Position numbers and translations under genes: made by a program. This document shows, piece after piece, positions 12,033 to 21,962 of a DNA stretch of 64,000 nucleotides. A model generated the notes under the pieces. It was not told the DNA's origin and ran no database searches. It saw only the letters and a list, made by a program, of their open reading frames with translations. Numbering within the stretch: the first letter of the stretch is position 1; every line of letters begins with the position of its first letter. Origin of the DNA: Agathobacter rectalis ATCC 33656 (GTDB lineage Bacteria; Bacillota; Clostridia; Lachnospirales; Lachnospiraceae); contig NC_012781.1 of assembly GCF_000020605.1 (NCBI RefSeq), forward strand, positions 1,427,501 through 1,491,500, in the 5' to 3' direction.

Positions 12033-13976
12033 ATGGAAAAATCGTTTGAAGAGATACTGGTACAGTTTTATGTTGACCAGTACAGGGAGAATGCGAAGAG
12101 AAGTACAGGTAAGCCTGTAAAGCTGGCACACTATATTCACAGGCTCAATAGTAAAGCAAAATCAATTAAATATGCGCGATTTTCAAAAAATGAGACTGTA
12201 GCACTTGACAAGCTGCATCAGGAAATAAAAAGGCTTGCATTGATTACCTACTATTCCAACAATAAGAACGCAAGGCAGATTTTAAATAGAGAAATCCTTC
12301 CGCAGCTCGTCAGGGTGGATATGGAGCAGTTTGATGAGAAGGAGGCAGAGTATCTCACAGAGGATTTTCTAAAGCTTTTGCGCAAGGAGTATATAGGTGC
12401 GATATGTACCAGAAGCATGAAGGCGCTTTACAATGAGTACCGCAGCAAGGAGCTTAGAAGAGAGATTGTCACGTTGGTTCCGGCACGGCCGGAGCTTGAG
12501 TTTCCAAAAGCACAGAGCATGAAAAGGCACTTCATACTTCATATAGGCCCGACTAACAGCGGTAAGACATATCAGGCGCTTGAGAGGCTTAAACTGGCGC
12601 AAAACGGAGTTTATCTGGGACCTCTTAGACTTCTGGCACTTGAGGTATATGAGAAGATGAATGATGCAGGTATACCATGCACCATGCTTACAGGCCAGGA
12701 GTGTCTTGAGGTATCTGACAGCAGAATTACAGCATCGACAGTGGAGATGCTTGACTGTGACAAGGAATATGATATCGCAGTGATTGATGAGGCACAGATG
12801 GTAGCAGATGATGACAGGGGACATTCGTGGACCAGGGCGATTCTTGGTACACTTGCAGGAGAGATTCATATATGCATGAGCCCGGTGGCAAAGGATGTAG
12901 TCATTCATCTGATTAATCTATGCCATGACGAGTATGAGATAAGGGAGTATGAGAGAAAGACAGCTCTAAAGCTGGAGGATAAGCCTTTTTCATTTCCACA
13001 GGATGTGAGAGAGGGCGATGCCTTTATCGTATTTTCAAAGAAGTCGGTACTCAATATAGCAGGGCGTCTGGAGGAAAACGGCATAAAGCCAAGTGTCATA
13101 TACGGAAGTCTGCCACCGGAAATAAGGCGCAGGCAGATGACGCTTTTTAATGAGAAAAAGACACAGGTTGTCGTGTCAACAGATGCGATAGGAATGGGAC
13201 TCAATCTGCCGGTCAGAAGAATTGTATTTCTGGAGGTGGAAAAGTTTGATGGAGTATCAAGACGTCCGCTTGTCATCTCTGAGATAAAACAGATAGCGGG
13301 CCGTGCAGGCAGATTTGGTCTGTATGACACAGGCTATGTGACAGCTTTGGGACAAAAGAATCTGAGTTATTTGAAGAATACGCTAAATATACCGGAGCAG
13401 GATATTGATATAGTAAGTCTTGGCTTCCCACAGGTGCTCCTTACAATGGATGCGCCGCTTGATGCGATAATTAAGCTCTGGCATGAGGCAGAGCCATCAG
13501 CACCGTTTAGGAAAATCAATGTCGATGAGATATTGTTTTTGTATGGATATGCGTATAAGGAGCGATACTTTATCGCAGATTTTGATAACAAATATCTGCT
13601 TTATAAGATGATTACATGTCCTATAGATATAAAGGACAGGGAGCTTGTCAGACAATGGCTGCGCTACTGCATGTCGTATACATCTGATATCTCTCTCGAC
13701 AAGCCTGATAAGCATTCAAAGTATCAGGGGCTCATGAAATACGAATCCTATTACAAAAAGCTTGATTTGTACTATCAGTTTTCAGTCCGCATGGGCAAAA
13801 TTGTGGATGAGGACTGGCTTGAAAACGAGCGCGACAAAACACAGGCAAAGATTATGCAGCTTCTATCAAAGAGCAAGGATGAGTATATTATCAGATGCCG
13901 GTATTGCGGCAGAATACTTCCGATTGGAAATTCACGCAATATATGCAGAGACTGCTACAGCATGATACGCAGGTAG
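12033..13976 (+). CDS. Suv3-like DEXH-box RNA helicase with C-terminal zinc ribbon
   Basis: A 647-residue SF2 helicase. Walker A is HIGPTNSGKT near residue 170-180, motif II is VIDEAQM near 250, and STDAIGMGLNLP and QIAGRAGRFG (motifs V and VI) lie near 385-435. The GPTNSGKTYQAL and GPLRLLALEVYE blocks are typical of the SUPV3L1/Suv3 group, known mainly from mitochondrial RNA degradosomes, rather than of DEAD-box proteins. An N-terminal helical region of about 165 residues precedes the motor. The last 35 residues hold a Cys4 pattern, CRYCGR..CRDCYS, likely a zinc ribbon. A role in RNA turnover is inferred from the family; no exonuclease gene is adjacent. Confidence 0.83.
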   Translation: MEKSFEEILVQFYVDQYRENAKRSTGKPVKLAHYIHRLNSKAKSIKYARFSKNETVALDKLHQEIKRLALITYYSNNKNARQILNREILPQLVRVDMEQFDEKEAEYLTEDFLKLLRKEYIGAICTRSMKALYNEYRSKELRREIVTLVPARPELEFPKAQSMKRHFILHIGPTNSGKTYQALERLKLAQNGVYLGPLRLLALEVYEKMNDAGIPCTMLTGQECLEVSDSRITASTVEMLDCDKEYDIAVIDEAQMVADDDRGHSWTRAILGTLAGEIHICMSPVAKDVVIHLINLCHDEYEIREYERKTALKLEDKPFSFPQDVREGDAFIVFSKKSVLNIAGRLEENGIKPSVIYGSLPPEIRRRQMTLFNEKKTQVVVSTDAIGMGLNLPVRRIVFLEVEKFDGVSRRPLVISEIKQIAGRAGRFGLYDTGYVTALGQKNLSYLKNTLNIPEQDIDIVSLGFPQVLLTMDAPLDAIIKLWHEAEPSAPFRKINVDEILFLYGYAYKERYFIADFDNKYLLYKMITCPIDIKDRELVRQWLRYCMSYTSDISLDKPDKHSKYQGLMKYESYYKKLDLYYQFSVRMGKIVDEDWLENERDKTQAKIMQLLSKSKDEYIIRCRYCGRILPIGNSRNICRDCYSMIRR

Positions 13977-14005
13977 CAGCCGGTTTATATTTTACGGTCA
14001 AGTCG

Positions 14006-14034
14006 TTGAATTTAGCTGTCCAATGTGGCATAAT
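14006..14034 (+). promoter_or_regulatory. Promoter of the thioesterase/aminopeptidase unit
   Basis: TTGAAT (14006-14011), a 17-bp spacer and CATAAT (14029-14034), about 36 bp before the start codon. Confidence 0.55.
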
Positions 14035-14070
14035 AGAAATAAGACCAAAATATGAATGGAGGAAGTTTTT

Positions 14071-14532
14071 ATGGCAAACAATGAGTTACAGATTGCCGGC
14101 TCACAAGGTGAACTTAGAATCCGTCCTTACGAGCACCACGCAAAATATTATGAAACAGATCAGATGGGTATAATCCACCATTCAAACTATGTCAAGTGGA
14201 TGGAAGAAGCAAGACTTGATTTGATGGATCAGATAGGACTCAACTACAGGCAGATGGAGGATATGGAAATCATAAGTCCGGTGCTGTCGATATCGGTAGA
14301 GTATCACAGTATGGTACATTTCGATGATACGGTCGTCATCTACACAAAGCTGCTTAAGTATAACGGAATCAAGATGGAGCTTGAGTATGTCATGAAGGAC
14401 AAAGAGACAGGCGAGCTTCGCACCACTGCAAAAAGCAGCCATTGCTTTTTGAACAAATCCGGCAAACCAATCTCATTAAAGAGAATGTATCCGGAATTAG
14501 ATACAAAATTTTTTGAATTTAAAGAGGCATAA
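14071..14532 (+). CDS. Acyl-CoA thioesterase, hotdog (YbgC/4HBT) family
   Basis: A 153-residue single hotdog-domain protein. The motif YETDQMGIIHHSNYVKW places the catalytic Asp at residue 30 and the conserved His at 37, as in YbgC/4-hydroxybenzoyl-CoA thioesterases. It should hydrolyse an acyl-CoA in the cytoplasm; chain length cannot be read. The ATG at 14071 is preferred over one 5 codons upstream because GGAGGA at 14058-14063 is well spaced from it. The aminopeptidase gene begins 4 bp past the stop, so the two are co-transcribed, though no functional link is obvious. Confidence 0.87.
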   Translation: MANNELQIAGSQGELRIRPYEHHAKYYETDQMGIIHHSNYVKWMEEARLDLMDQIGLNYRQMEDMEIISPVLSISVEYHSMVHFDDTVVIYTKLLKYNGIKMELEYVMKDKETGELRTTAKSSHCFLNKSGKPISLKRMYPELDTKFFEFKEA

Positions 14533-14536
14533 TAAA

Positions 14537-16327
14537 ATGATACAGGATAGATTAAAAGCATTGAGAAGCGAGATGGCAAAGAGGGGCATCTCGCTGTATG
14601 TGGTACCTACTGCTGATTTTCATGAGTCAGAGTATGTAGGAGAGCATTTTAAGGCACGCAAATATATTACAGGCTTCACGGGCTCAGCAGGTACCGCAGT
14701 CATCACTATGGATGAGGCCGGACTATGGACAGACGGCAGGTATTTTGTGCAGGCGGCTGCGCAGCTTAAGGATACCACTGTAAAGCTCTTTAAGATTGGC
14801 GAGGAGGGCGTACCGACAGTTGATGAGTATATAAAGGATACTCTTTCGGATGGCGGTGTAATAGGCTTTGACGGCAGAGTGGTAAATGCCGCATGGGGCA
14901 AAAGGCTTTCTGAAATTGCAAAAGAAAAGCACGGCAGCATGTACGTAAATGAGGATCTGATTGACATTATATGGACTGACAGACCACCTATGTCAAAGGC
15001 ACCTGTCATGATTTTTGACAATAAATACACCGGTGAGGATATAAGCTCAAAGCTTAAAAGAGTCAGAGAGCAGATGGCACAAAAGGGTGCAACACTTCAT
15101 CTGATGTCATCACTTTACGATATCGCCTGGCTTTTAAATGTCAGGGGAGGCGACATAAGCTATGTGCCTGTAGTGCTTTCATACCTGGCACTGTCACAGG
15201 ACAGCTGCATATGGTTTTTGCAGGAAGAGGTTGTGACAGAGACTCTTAAGGCATACCTCGATAAGAATGGTATACAGACAAGACCTTACGATGATTTTTA
15301 TGAATATGTGAAGCATATTGATGAAAAAGAGACAGTGCTTTTAAATACATCGATTGTAAATTACCGCATCTGCGACAGCCTGCCGGATGGTGTTAAGGTG
15401 ATTGATGCGGAGGATCCTACAGTTGTCATGAAGGCCGTAAAGAATGAAGTACAGCTTGAAAATCTGCGCAAGGCACATTTGAAGGATGCAGTTGCGATGT
15501 GCAAGTTCATGTACTGGCTTAAGACAAATATAGGTAAGATACCCATGACAGAGATTTCGGCTTCAGATTATCTTGCATCGCTTAGAGCTGAGCAGGAGGG
15601 CTTTCTTGATTTGAGCTTTGCCACAATATGCGGATATGCTGATCATGGTGCTATTGTGCATTACTCTGCAACAGAGGAGTCTGACAGGCAGCTTAAGCCT
15701 GAGAGTCTTCTTTTGGTTGATTCAGGAGGACATTATCTGGAGGGAACCACAGATATCACGAGGACCTTTGCGTTAGGACCTGTGACTGACGAGATGAAGG
15801 ATATGTTTACGAGAGTTTGCCGCTCAAATATGAACCTGGCAAATGCAAGGTTTAAGGAGGGCTGCTCGGGACTAAACTTTGATATTCTGGCAAGAGAGCC
15901 TTTCTGGGAGATTGGCATGGACTACAATCACGGTACCGGACACGGTGTGGGCTATGTGCTCAATGTTCATGAGGGGCCAAACAGCTTTCACTGGAAGCAG
16001 TACCCGGGCAGAACTGCAGAGCGTGTGATAGAAGAGGGCATGGTTACTACAGACGAGCCGGGCATCTATTTAGAGGGCAAATTCGGTATTCGTACAGAGA
16101 ATGAGCTGATTTGCCGAAAAGGCGAGAAAAATGAGTATGGCCAGTTCATGTATTTTGAGAATCTGACCTATGTACCGATAGATCTCGATGCGATTGATCC
16201 AAATCAGATGACAGACAGGGAAAAGGGATACCTGAACGCTTACCATGCGAGAGTTTATGAGCTTGTTTCACCATTTTTGAATGATGAGGAGGCTCAGTGG
16301 CTTAAGAAATATACAAGAGCTATTTAA
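14537..16327 (+). CDS. Xaa-Pro aminopeptidase, M24B family
   Basis: A 596-residue protein with two creatinase/prolidase-type N-terminal domains (about 1-300), the M24 pita-bread domain (about 310-540) and a short C-terminal cap, the long three-domain form also known from eukaryotic aminopeptidase P. The five metal ligands are present: the Asp in LLVDSGGHY, the Asp in TTDITRTF, the His in GTGHGVGYVL, the Glu in TTDEPGIY and the Glu in RTENELIC. It removes N-terminal residues that precede proline. The start at 14537 is 4 bp past the thioesterase stop with AAAGAGG upstream. A reversed copy of a small stem-loop repeat begins right at its stop codon. Confidence 0.92.
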   Translation: MIQDRLKALRSEMAKRGISLYVVPTADFHESEYVGEHFKARKYITGFTGSAGTAVITMDEAGLWTDGRYFVQAAAQLKDTTVKLFKIGEEGVPTVDEYIKDTLSDGGVIGFDGRVVNAAWGKRLSEIAKEKHGSMYVNEDLIDIIWTDRPPMSKAPVMIFDNKYTGEDISSKLKRVREQMAQKGATLHLMSSLYDIAWLLNVRGGDISYVPVVLSYLALSQDSCIWFLQEEVVTETLKAYLDKNGIQTRPYDDFYEYVKHIDEKETVLLNTSIVNYRICDSLPDGVKVIDAEDPTVVMKAVKNEVQLENLRKAHLKDAVAMCKFMYWLKTNIGKIPMTEISASDYLASLRAEQEGFLDLSFATICGYADHGAIVHYSATEESDRQLKPESLLLVDSGGHYLEGTTDITRTFALGPVTDEMKDMFTRVCRSNMNLANARFKEGCSGLNFDILAREPFWEIGMDYNHGTGHGVGYVLNVHEGPNSFHWKQYPGRTAERVIEEGMVTTDEPGIYLEGKFGIRTENELICRKGEKNEYGQFMYFENLTYVPIDLDAIDPNQMTDREKGYLNAYHARVYELVSPFLNDEEAQWLKKYTRAI

Positions 16328-16369
16328 CGTTACTGCCTGCACTGCAGTGTGACCGGCAGCGATTACAAC
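16328..16369 (-). repeat. Small stem-loop intergenic repeat, copy 2 (reversed)
   Basis: Read on the - strand it begins TGTAATCGCTGCCGGTCACA, matching copies at 6593 and 56513, and ends GGCAGTAACG. CTGCC/GGCAG and CACT/AGTG pair. It fills most of the gap between the aminopeptidase stop and polA. Confidence 0.6.
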
Positions 16370-16396
16370 AATATTAAGTAATAAGGAAAGTATAAA

Positions 16397-19108
16397 ATGA
16401 GTGAAAAGCTTGTACTTATAGACGGACACAGTATTTTAAACAGGGCATATCACGGACTTCCTGATCTGACCAATTCAGAGGGGCTTCACACAAATGCAGT
16501 CTATGGATTTTTGAATATCATGTTCAAGATTCTTGACGAGGAAAAGCCTGACTATCTGACGGTGGCATTTGATGTGCATGCGCCGACGTTTCGCCACAGG
16601 ATGTTTGATGCGTACAAGGGCACGAGAAAGCCTATGGACGAGGAGCTCAGGCAGCAGGTGCCTATGATAAAGGAAATGCTTACCGCTATGGGCATTAAAA
16701 TCGTGGAAAAGGAGGGCTATGAGGCCGACGATATACTTGGAACCTTATCTGTCAGGGCAGAAAAGGCCGGTATGGATGTCGCCATCATTTCCGGAGACAG
16801 AGACCTTTTGCAGCTTGCGACTGACCATGTCATGGTAAGGATTCCAAAGACAAAGAAAACAGGAACCGAGATAGAAAATTACAATACAGCAGATGTTATC
16901 GAAAAGTACGGCGTCACTCCAAAGGAGTTTATCGATGTAAAGGCTCTGCAGGGGGATACGTCTGATAATATTCCCGGGGTACCCGGTATCGGCGAAAAGA
17001 CAGCAGGTGCACTTATAGCAAAATATCACTGTATAGAGGCAGTACATGAGGACGCTGAGAATGTAAAGCCGCCAAGGGCTTCAAAGAATATAGTGGAGTA
17101 TTGGGAGCAGGCGCTTATGAGCAAGGAGCTTGCGACAATCATACTTGATGCGCCGGTTGACTATGAATTTTCTGATGCAAAGCTTAGTGGCGGAGTAGAG
17201 TCACTCTACACGGAGGAAGCCTTTTTACTGTGCAAAAGATACGAATTCAAAAACATGCTGTCGCGGTTTAACGTGGAGGCTCCTAAAAACAATGCCGAGG
17301 AGCATTTTGTGGTAGTAAGGGACTTGAAGACTGCAGAGAGTGTGTTTGAGAAGGCAAAGGACAGGGAGGTTGCTTTTGCGGTAGTACCAGGAGAGTCTTT
17401 GGAAAACAGCGAAAGTGATGGACAGCTAAGTCTGTTTTCGGAGCCGGTTTCTAACGATTATCTTGCTGTTTCGATTTGTTTTTCAGAGGAGGACATTTAT
17501 TTTATCTGTACAGGTGATGAGATTTCAAGCAGCTTCCTGGATGAAAAATTAAATACCCTGGAAGTAAAGTCATGGATATCACCGGATTTAAAGACCAATC
17601 TGCACAGATTTAAGAGCAAAGAGATAAAGGCAGATGACAGAGGCAGATATTTTGACATGATGGTGGCTGCATACCTTATCAATCCGCTTGTCGGGGAGTA
17701 TCCCTATGATGCGGTTGCAAAGGACTATCTGGGGCTTATGCTCTCATCTAAAAAGGATTATCTGGGAAAGCTTGATTTTACTCAGATGATGAAGGAGGAT
17801 GAGAAAAAGGCAGTGGACTGTGCCTGCTACGAGGTGTATACTGCCTGGAAATCAAAACCGGTTCTTTTGCAGAAGCTAAAAGAAATGAATATGCTCACTC
17901 TTTACAGAGATATAGAGCTGCCACTCGTTTTCGTACTGTATGATATGGAAAATGAGGGGATAAGGGCTGATGGAATAAAGCTTAAGGAGTATGGAGACAA
18001 GCTTGCTGTTTCGATAACTGAGCTTGAAAAGAAAATATATGAGGCAGCAGGTGAAGAGTTTAATATAAATTCGCCAAAGCAACTTGGAGTCATTCTCTTT
18101 GAAAAGCTTGGACTGCCAAATGAAAAGAAGACAAAGACCGGTTATTCTACTGCGGCAGATGTGCTTGAAAAGCTGGCACCGGAGTATCCGATTGTCGCGG
18201 ATATATTGGAATACAGACAGCTCACAAAGCTAAAGAGCACATATGCTGACGGACTTTCGGGATATATTGCATCCGATGGCAAAATCCATACTACCTTAAA
18301 TCAGACAATCACTGCGACAGGCCGTCTTTCAAGCACAGAGCCTAATCTGCAGAATATCCCGATAAGGATTGAGCTGGGCAAGCTTATCAGAAAGGTATTT
18401 CTGCCTGAGGAGGGAGATTTGTTTGTTGATTCAGACTATTCGCAGATCGAGCTTCGGGTGCTTGCGGCGCTTTCCGGGGATGAAAGGATGATAGAGGCCT
18501 TTAAGAATGGTCAGGATATCCACAGAAGTACAGCATCCCTTGTGTTTGACACACCGTTTGATGAGGTCACAGACCTTCAAAGACGAAATGCCAAGGCGGT
18601 AAATTTTGGTATCGTATATGGTATCAGCGCGTTTGGTCTGTCTAACGATCTGGGGATTTCAAGGAAAGAGGCACAGGGCTATATAGACAGCTATTTTGTC
18701 AAATATCCAAAGATTAAGGAGTTTTTGGATCAGACGGTTTTGGATGCCAAGAAAAATGGCTATACAAAGACCATGTTTGGGCGTATCAGACCGATTCCCG
18801 AGCTGAACTCGAGCAATTTCATGCAAAGACAGTTTGGAGAGAGAGTTGCGATGAACTCACCTATTCAGGGTACAGCAGCCGATATCATAAAGATTGCCAT
18901 GATACGTGTGCATGACAGGCTTCTTGACGAGGGCTTAAAGTCAAGACTTATCCTTCAGGTGCATGATGAGCTTTTAATTGAGACAAAGGAAGCTGAGAAG
19001 GATAAAGTGATTAAGCTTCTGGAGAAAGAGATGCGTGGTGCGGTGGACATGAAGGTATCCATGGAGGTGGGCACCGAGTGTGGCTATGACTGGTATGATG
19101 CGCATTGA
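16397..19108 (+). CDS. polA: DNA polymerase I
   Basis: A 903-residue family A polymerase. Residues 1-290 are the 5'-3' exonuclease/flap domain (EADDILGTL, SGDRDLLQL and GVPGIGEKTA motifs). About 300-490 is the proofreading fold, but where DxE should stand it reads VAFAVVPG, so 3'-5' exonuclease is presumably dead, as in Bacillus Pol I. The polymerase domain has motif A DYSQIELRVL (near 679), motif B RRNAKAVNFGIVYG (near 730) and motif C VHDELLIE (near 854). It removes RNA primers and fills gaps in replication and repair. The start has AAGGAAAG upstream. coaE follows after 19 bp, a common Firmicute order. Confidence 0.97.
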   Translation: MSEKLVLIDGHSILNRAYHGLPDLTNSEGLHTNAVYGFLNIMFKILDEEKPDYLTVAFDVHAPTFRHRMFDAYKGTRKPMDEELRQQVPMIKEMLTAMGIKIVEKEGYEADDILGTLSVRAEKAGMDVAIISGDRDLLQLATDHVMVRIPKTKKTGTEIENYNTADVIEKYGVTPKEFIDVKALQGDTSDNIPGVPGIGEKTAGALIAKYHCIEAVHEDAENVKPPRASKNIVEYWEQALMSKELATIILDAPVDYEFSDAKLSGGVESLYTEEAFLLCKRYEFKNMLSRFNVEAPKNNAEEHFVVVRDLKTAESVFEKAKDREVAFAVVPGESLENSESDGQLSLFSEPVSNDYLAVSICFSEEDIYFICTGDEISSSFLDEKLNTLEVKSWISPDLKTNLHRFKSKEIKADDRGRYFDMMVAAYLINPLVGEYPYDAVAKDYLGLMLSSKKDYLGKLDFTQMMKEDEKKAVDCACYEVYTAWKSKPVLLQKLKEMNMLTLYRDIELPLVFVLYDMENEGIRADGIKLKEYGDKLAVSITELEKKIYEAAGEEFNINSPKQLGVILFEKLGLPNEKKTKTGYSTAADVLEKLAPEYPIVADILEYRQLTKLKSTYADGLSGYIASDGKIHTTLNQTITATGRLSSTEPNLQNIPIRIELGKLIRKVFLPEEGDLFVDSDYSQIELRVLAALSGDERMIEAFKNGQDIHRSTASLVFDTPFDEVTDLQRRNAKAVNFGIVYGISAFGLSNDLGISRKEAQGYIDSYFVKYPKIKEFLDQTVLDAKKNGYTKTMFGRIRPIPELNSSNFMQRQFGERVAMNSPIQGTAADIIKIAMIRVHDRLLDEGLKSRLILQVHDELLIETKEAEKDKVIKLLEKEMRGAVDMKVSMEVGTECGYDWYDAH

Positions 19109-19127
19109 TGACAGAAAAGGAAACAGT

Positions 19128-19727
19128 ATGATTTTTATAGGAATAACAGGTGGTGTAGGTGCCGGAAAATCGGCAGTGCTTAGCTATCTTAGGGAACTTG
19201 ATGGCGTAAGGGTCATGCTCTCCGATGAGATAGCACATGAGCTGATGGAGCCGGGAAGCGACTGCTACAACAGATTAAAGGAATTGTTTGCAGAGGAACC
19301 GATATGGCTTGAGGACGGGCATTTTGACAGACCGGCACTTGCCGGAGTGATTTTTTCGAATGATAAAAAAAGAGAGCTTTTAAACGAAGTAGTGCATCCG
19401 GCAGTAAAGGAATATGTGCTTAATGCAGTTAAAGAGGCAAAAAAAGAAGGTCTTTTTATGCTTGTGCTTGAAGCAGCACTCCTTATAGAGGAGGGATATG
19501 GTGAAATCTGCGACGAGCTGTGGTATATTTATGCAAGTGAAGAAGTCAGAAGAAAAAGACTTAAGTCATCACGCGGATATTCAGATGAGAAGATAGATAG
19601 TATCTTTGCAAGCCAGCTTAAAGAAGCTGAGTACAGAAGGCACTGCAAGGAGGTTATCGATAATGATGGAGATATCGAAAACACGATAGCTTCAATAAAT
19701 AAAGCGCTTAGCAAATACAAGGAGTAG
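19128..19727 (+). CDS. coaE: Dephospho-CoA kinase
   Basis: A 199-residue P-loop kinase that phosphorylates dephospho-CoA in the last step of CoA synthesis. GITGGVGAGKS gives the Walker A at residues 5-15; LSDEIAHELMEPG (substrate Asp) and the lid segment RRKRLKSSRGYSDEKI follow. The length is typical. The start at 19128 is chosen because AAAAGGAAA lies just upstream; a longer frame beginning at 19080 inside polA has no family support. It sits between polA and the FtsA-like gene, whose start is 5 bp past the stop. Confidence 0.93.
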   Translation: MIFIGITGGVGAGKSAVLSYLRELDGVRVMLSDEIAHELMEPGSDCYNRLKELFAEEPIWLEDGHFDRPALAGVIFSNDKKRELLNEVVHPAVKEYVLNAVKEAKKEGLFMLVLEAALLIEEGYGEICDELWYIYASEEVRRKRLKSSRGYSDEKIDSIFASQLKEAEYRRHCKEVIDNDGDIENTIASINKALSKYKE

Positions 19728-19732
19728 TGGAA

Positions 19733-21961
19733 ATGAATAATGTATTCGGTTTGGATATTGGTACAAGAAATGTTGTAGGAACTGTCGGCTATCAGACTGA
19801 TGACAAGGAATTTGTGGTTACAGCACAGTATGTCAGAGAGCATGAGACCAGAGCGATGCTTGACGGTCAGATACATGATATAGGCAGGGTGGCAAAAACC
19901 ATTAAGGAAGTAAAGGACGAGCTTGAAAAACAGACAGGACAGCCACTTGAAGAGGTGTGTATAGCAGCCGCAGGACGAGTATTAAAGACTGTCACGACGC
20001 ATGTGGAGTATGAGTATGCGCAGGAGTCTGTGGTGACCGGCGAGGATGTCCATACGCTTGACCTGCTTGGCATAGAAAAAGCACAGGAGGCACTCAAGGA
20101 GGTTAACGACACAAGCTATAAGTTTTACTGTGTGGGATATTCTACAGTCAAATTCTTTTTGAATGATGAGGTGTTTATCAGCCTTGAGGGTCATAAGGCA
20201 AACAAAATAGGCGAGGATATCATAGTTACATTTCTGCCGGAGGATGTGGTAGACGGACTGTATGCGGCAGTGGGACAGGCCGGGCTTAGTGTAGCCAATA
20301 TGACATTGGAGCCTATCGCCGCTATCAATGTGGCAATTCCGGAGAACTATCGTATGCTTAATATCGCACTTGTCGATGTGGGAGCCGGAACGAGTGATAT
20401 CTCAATCACAAGAGACGGAAGTATCATAGCCTATGGCATGATACCGCATGCAGGAGATGAGCTGACAGAAGTTATTGTGCAGCATTTCCTCGTGGATTTC
20501 AATATGGCGGAGAGCATCAAGCTTCAGTCTACGACAAGTGATACGGTTACATACAAGGATATCATGAGCATCGAGCACACAATTCCTGCACAGGATGTCT
20601 GGGATGTGGCAGCACCTGTTGTTGATAATATTGCGCAAGAGGTATCGGCTAAAATCAGAGAGCTAAACGGTGACAAAACAGTGAGTGCCTGCTTTGTAGT
20701 CGGAGGCGGAGGCAAGATACACGGCTTCACGGAAAAGCTTGCGGAAGACCTTGACCTGCCGGAGGAAAGAGTCGCTCTAAGAGGTGAGGAAGTGCTTGGC
20801 GATGTGACCTTTGAGCAGGAGGATATTAAGAAGGATCCGCTTCTTGTCACTCCAATTGGTATATGTCTGAATTATTATGACCAGAGAAATAATTTTATCA
20901 TGGTCAGATTCAACGGTGAGAGAATAAAGCTCTATGACAATAACAGGCTTACAATAGTCGATGCGGCGCTTCAGGCGGGATTTCCAAACGATGAGCTGTT
21001 TCCAAAGCGTGGCACCCCGATAAACTTTACGGTAAACGGTGTGGCAAGGCTTGTAAGAGGCGAGGCCGGAGAGGGCGCAGTGGTGACCATGAATGGAAAG
21101 CCTGCAAGCATCAATACACCGCTTGAGCCAAACAGTGAGATAATCATCGAGCCGTCCACAGCAGGAGAGGCAGCAGTGTATAAGATATCGCAGCTTGATG
21201 AGTACAATCATTCTGTCATTACTTTTATCATAAACGGCAGAAGGGTTTCATGTCCTAGGTTTGTCCAGGTAAACGGAGAGCTTGAGCCGGAGGATTACAG
21301 CATCAGGGAAAATGATGTGATTGAGACAAGAAATTACTATACAGTGCGCCAGATTGCGCAGTTTATGGACCTCGTTATTGACACAGACCAGATGATATTT
21401 GTAAACAATGAAGAGGCAGGTCTCGACACTCTTGTATACGAAAATTTCTCTGTTGAGTGGAAAACAGATGAATATGGTGTTGCAAGAATCGACAATAACA
21501 CTTATAATGACACACAAGAGTCTGATACAGATGAGGCTTCGGTATTAGCTGAGCAGGATGCAAACAGCACAGAGTCAGACAACACAGTGGCCAGAACCTC
21601 AGAGCAGATGATGAATCAGGTGCTCGATGAGCTGCATGATGATTTTGCTAAAGAAGCTGAAGCATCTGCTGTGCCGGAAAACGAATTGCCGGAAAATGAA
21701 TTGCCAAAAAATGATATACAGGAAGAAATACACGAAGAAGACTCATCAAAAAATACAGTTACAGTAATTGTAAACGGTGAGCCTGTAGAGCTGTCCGGCA
21801 AGGATACATATATATTTGTCGATATATTTACCCATATCTCATTTGATTTACAGGCAGGAAAGGGAAGGGCAATAGCCACTGTAATAAATGGCAGAGATGC
21901 CCGGTTTTCCGAGGAGCTTCATGAGGGAGACAAAATAGAATTATACTGGAAAGAGAATTAA
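19733..21961 (+). CDS. Large FtsA-like actin-fold ATPase with long C-terminal extension
   Basis: A 742-residue protein. The N-terminal half is an FtsA/PilM-type actin fold: FGLDIGTRNVVGTVG (phosphate 1), DVGAGTSDISI (phosphate 2) and VVGGGGKIHGF (adenosine). FtsA is usually about 420 residues, and here a further 300 follow. That part has repeated beta-rich pieces that look alike (FTVNGVARLV, FIINGRRVSC, VIVNGEPVEL, plus an HEGDKIELYW end), a Glu/Asn/Asp-rich linker near 590-660 with NELPENELPKN repeats, and no clear C-terminal amphipathic membrane helix. The start at 19733 has AAGGAG at 8-base spacing; a GTG 6 bases earlier is too close. It lies between coaE and a WalJ-like gene, with no ftsZ nearby. 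Cell-division or envelope-assembly ATPase is the best family-level call. Confidence 0.75.
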   Translation: MNNVFGLDIGTRNVVGTVGYQTDDKEFVVTAQYVREHETRAMLDGQIHDIGRVAKTIKEVKDELEKQTGQPLEEVCIAAAGRVLKTVTTHVEYEYAQESVVTGEDVHTLDLLGIEKAQEALKEVNDTSYKFYCVGYSTVKFFLNDEVFISLEGHKANKIGEDIIVTFLPEDVVDGLYAAVGQAGLSVANMTLEPIAAINVAIPENYRMLNIALVDVGAGTSDISITRDGSIIAYGMIPHAGDELTEVIVQHFLVDFNMAESIKLQSTTSDTVTYKDIMSIEHTIPAQDVWDVAAPVVDNIAQEVSAKIRELNGDKTVSACFVVGGGGKIHGFTEKLAEDLDLPEERVALRGEEVLGDVTFEQEDIKKDPLLVTPIGICLNYYDQRNNFIMVRFNGERIKLYDNNRLTIVDAALQAGFPNDELFPKRGTPINFTVNGVARLVRGEAGEGAVVTMNGKPASINTPLEPNSEIIIEPSTAGEAAVYKISQLDEYNHSVITFIINGRRVSCPRFVQVNGELEPEDYSIRENDVIETRNYYTVRQIAQFMDLVIDTDQMIFVNNEEAGLDTLVYENFSVEWKTDEYGVARIDNNTYNDTQESDTDEASVLAEQDANSTESDNTVARTSEQMMNQVLDELHDDFAKEAEASAVPENELPENELPKNDIQEEIHEEDSSKNTVTVIVNGEPVELSGKDTYIFVDIFTHISFDLQAGKGRAIATVINGRDARFSEELHEGDKIELYWKEN

Positions 21962-21962
21962 C

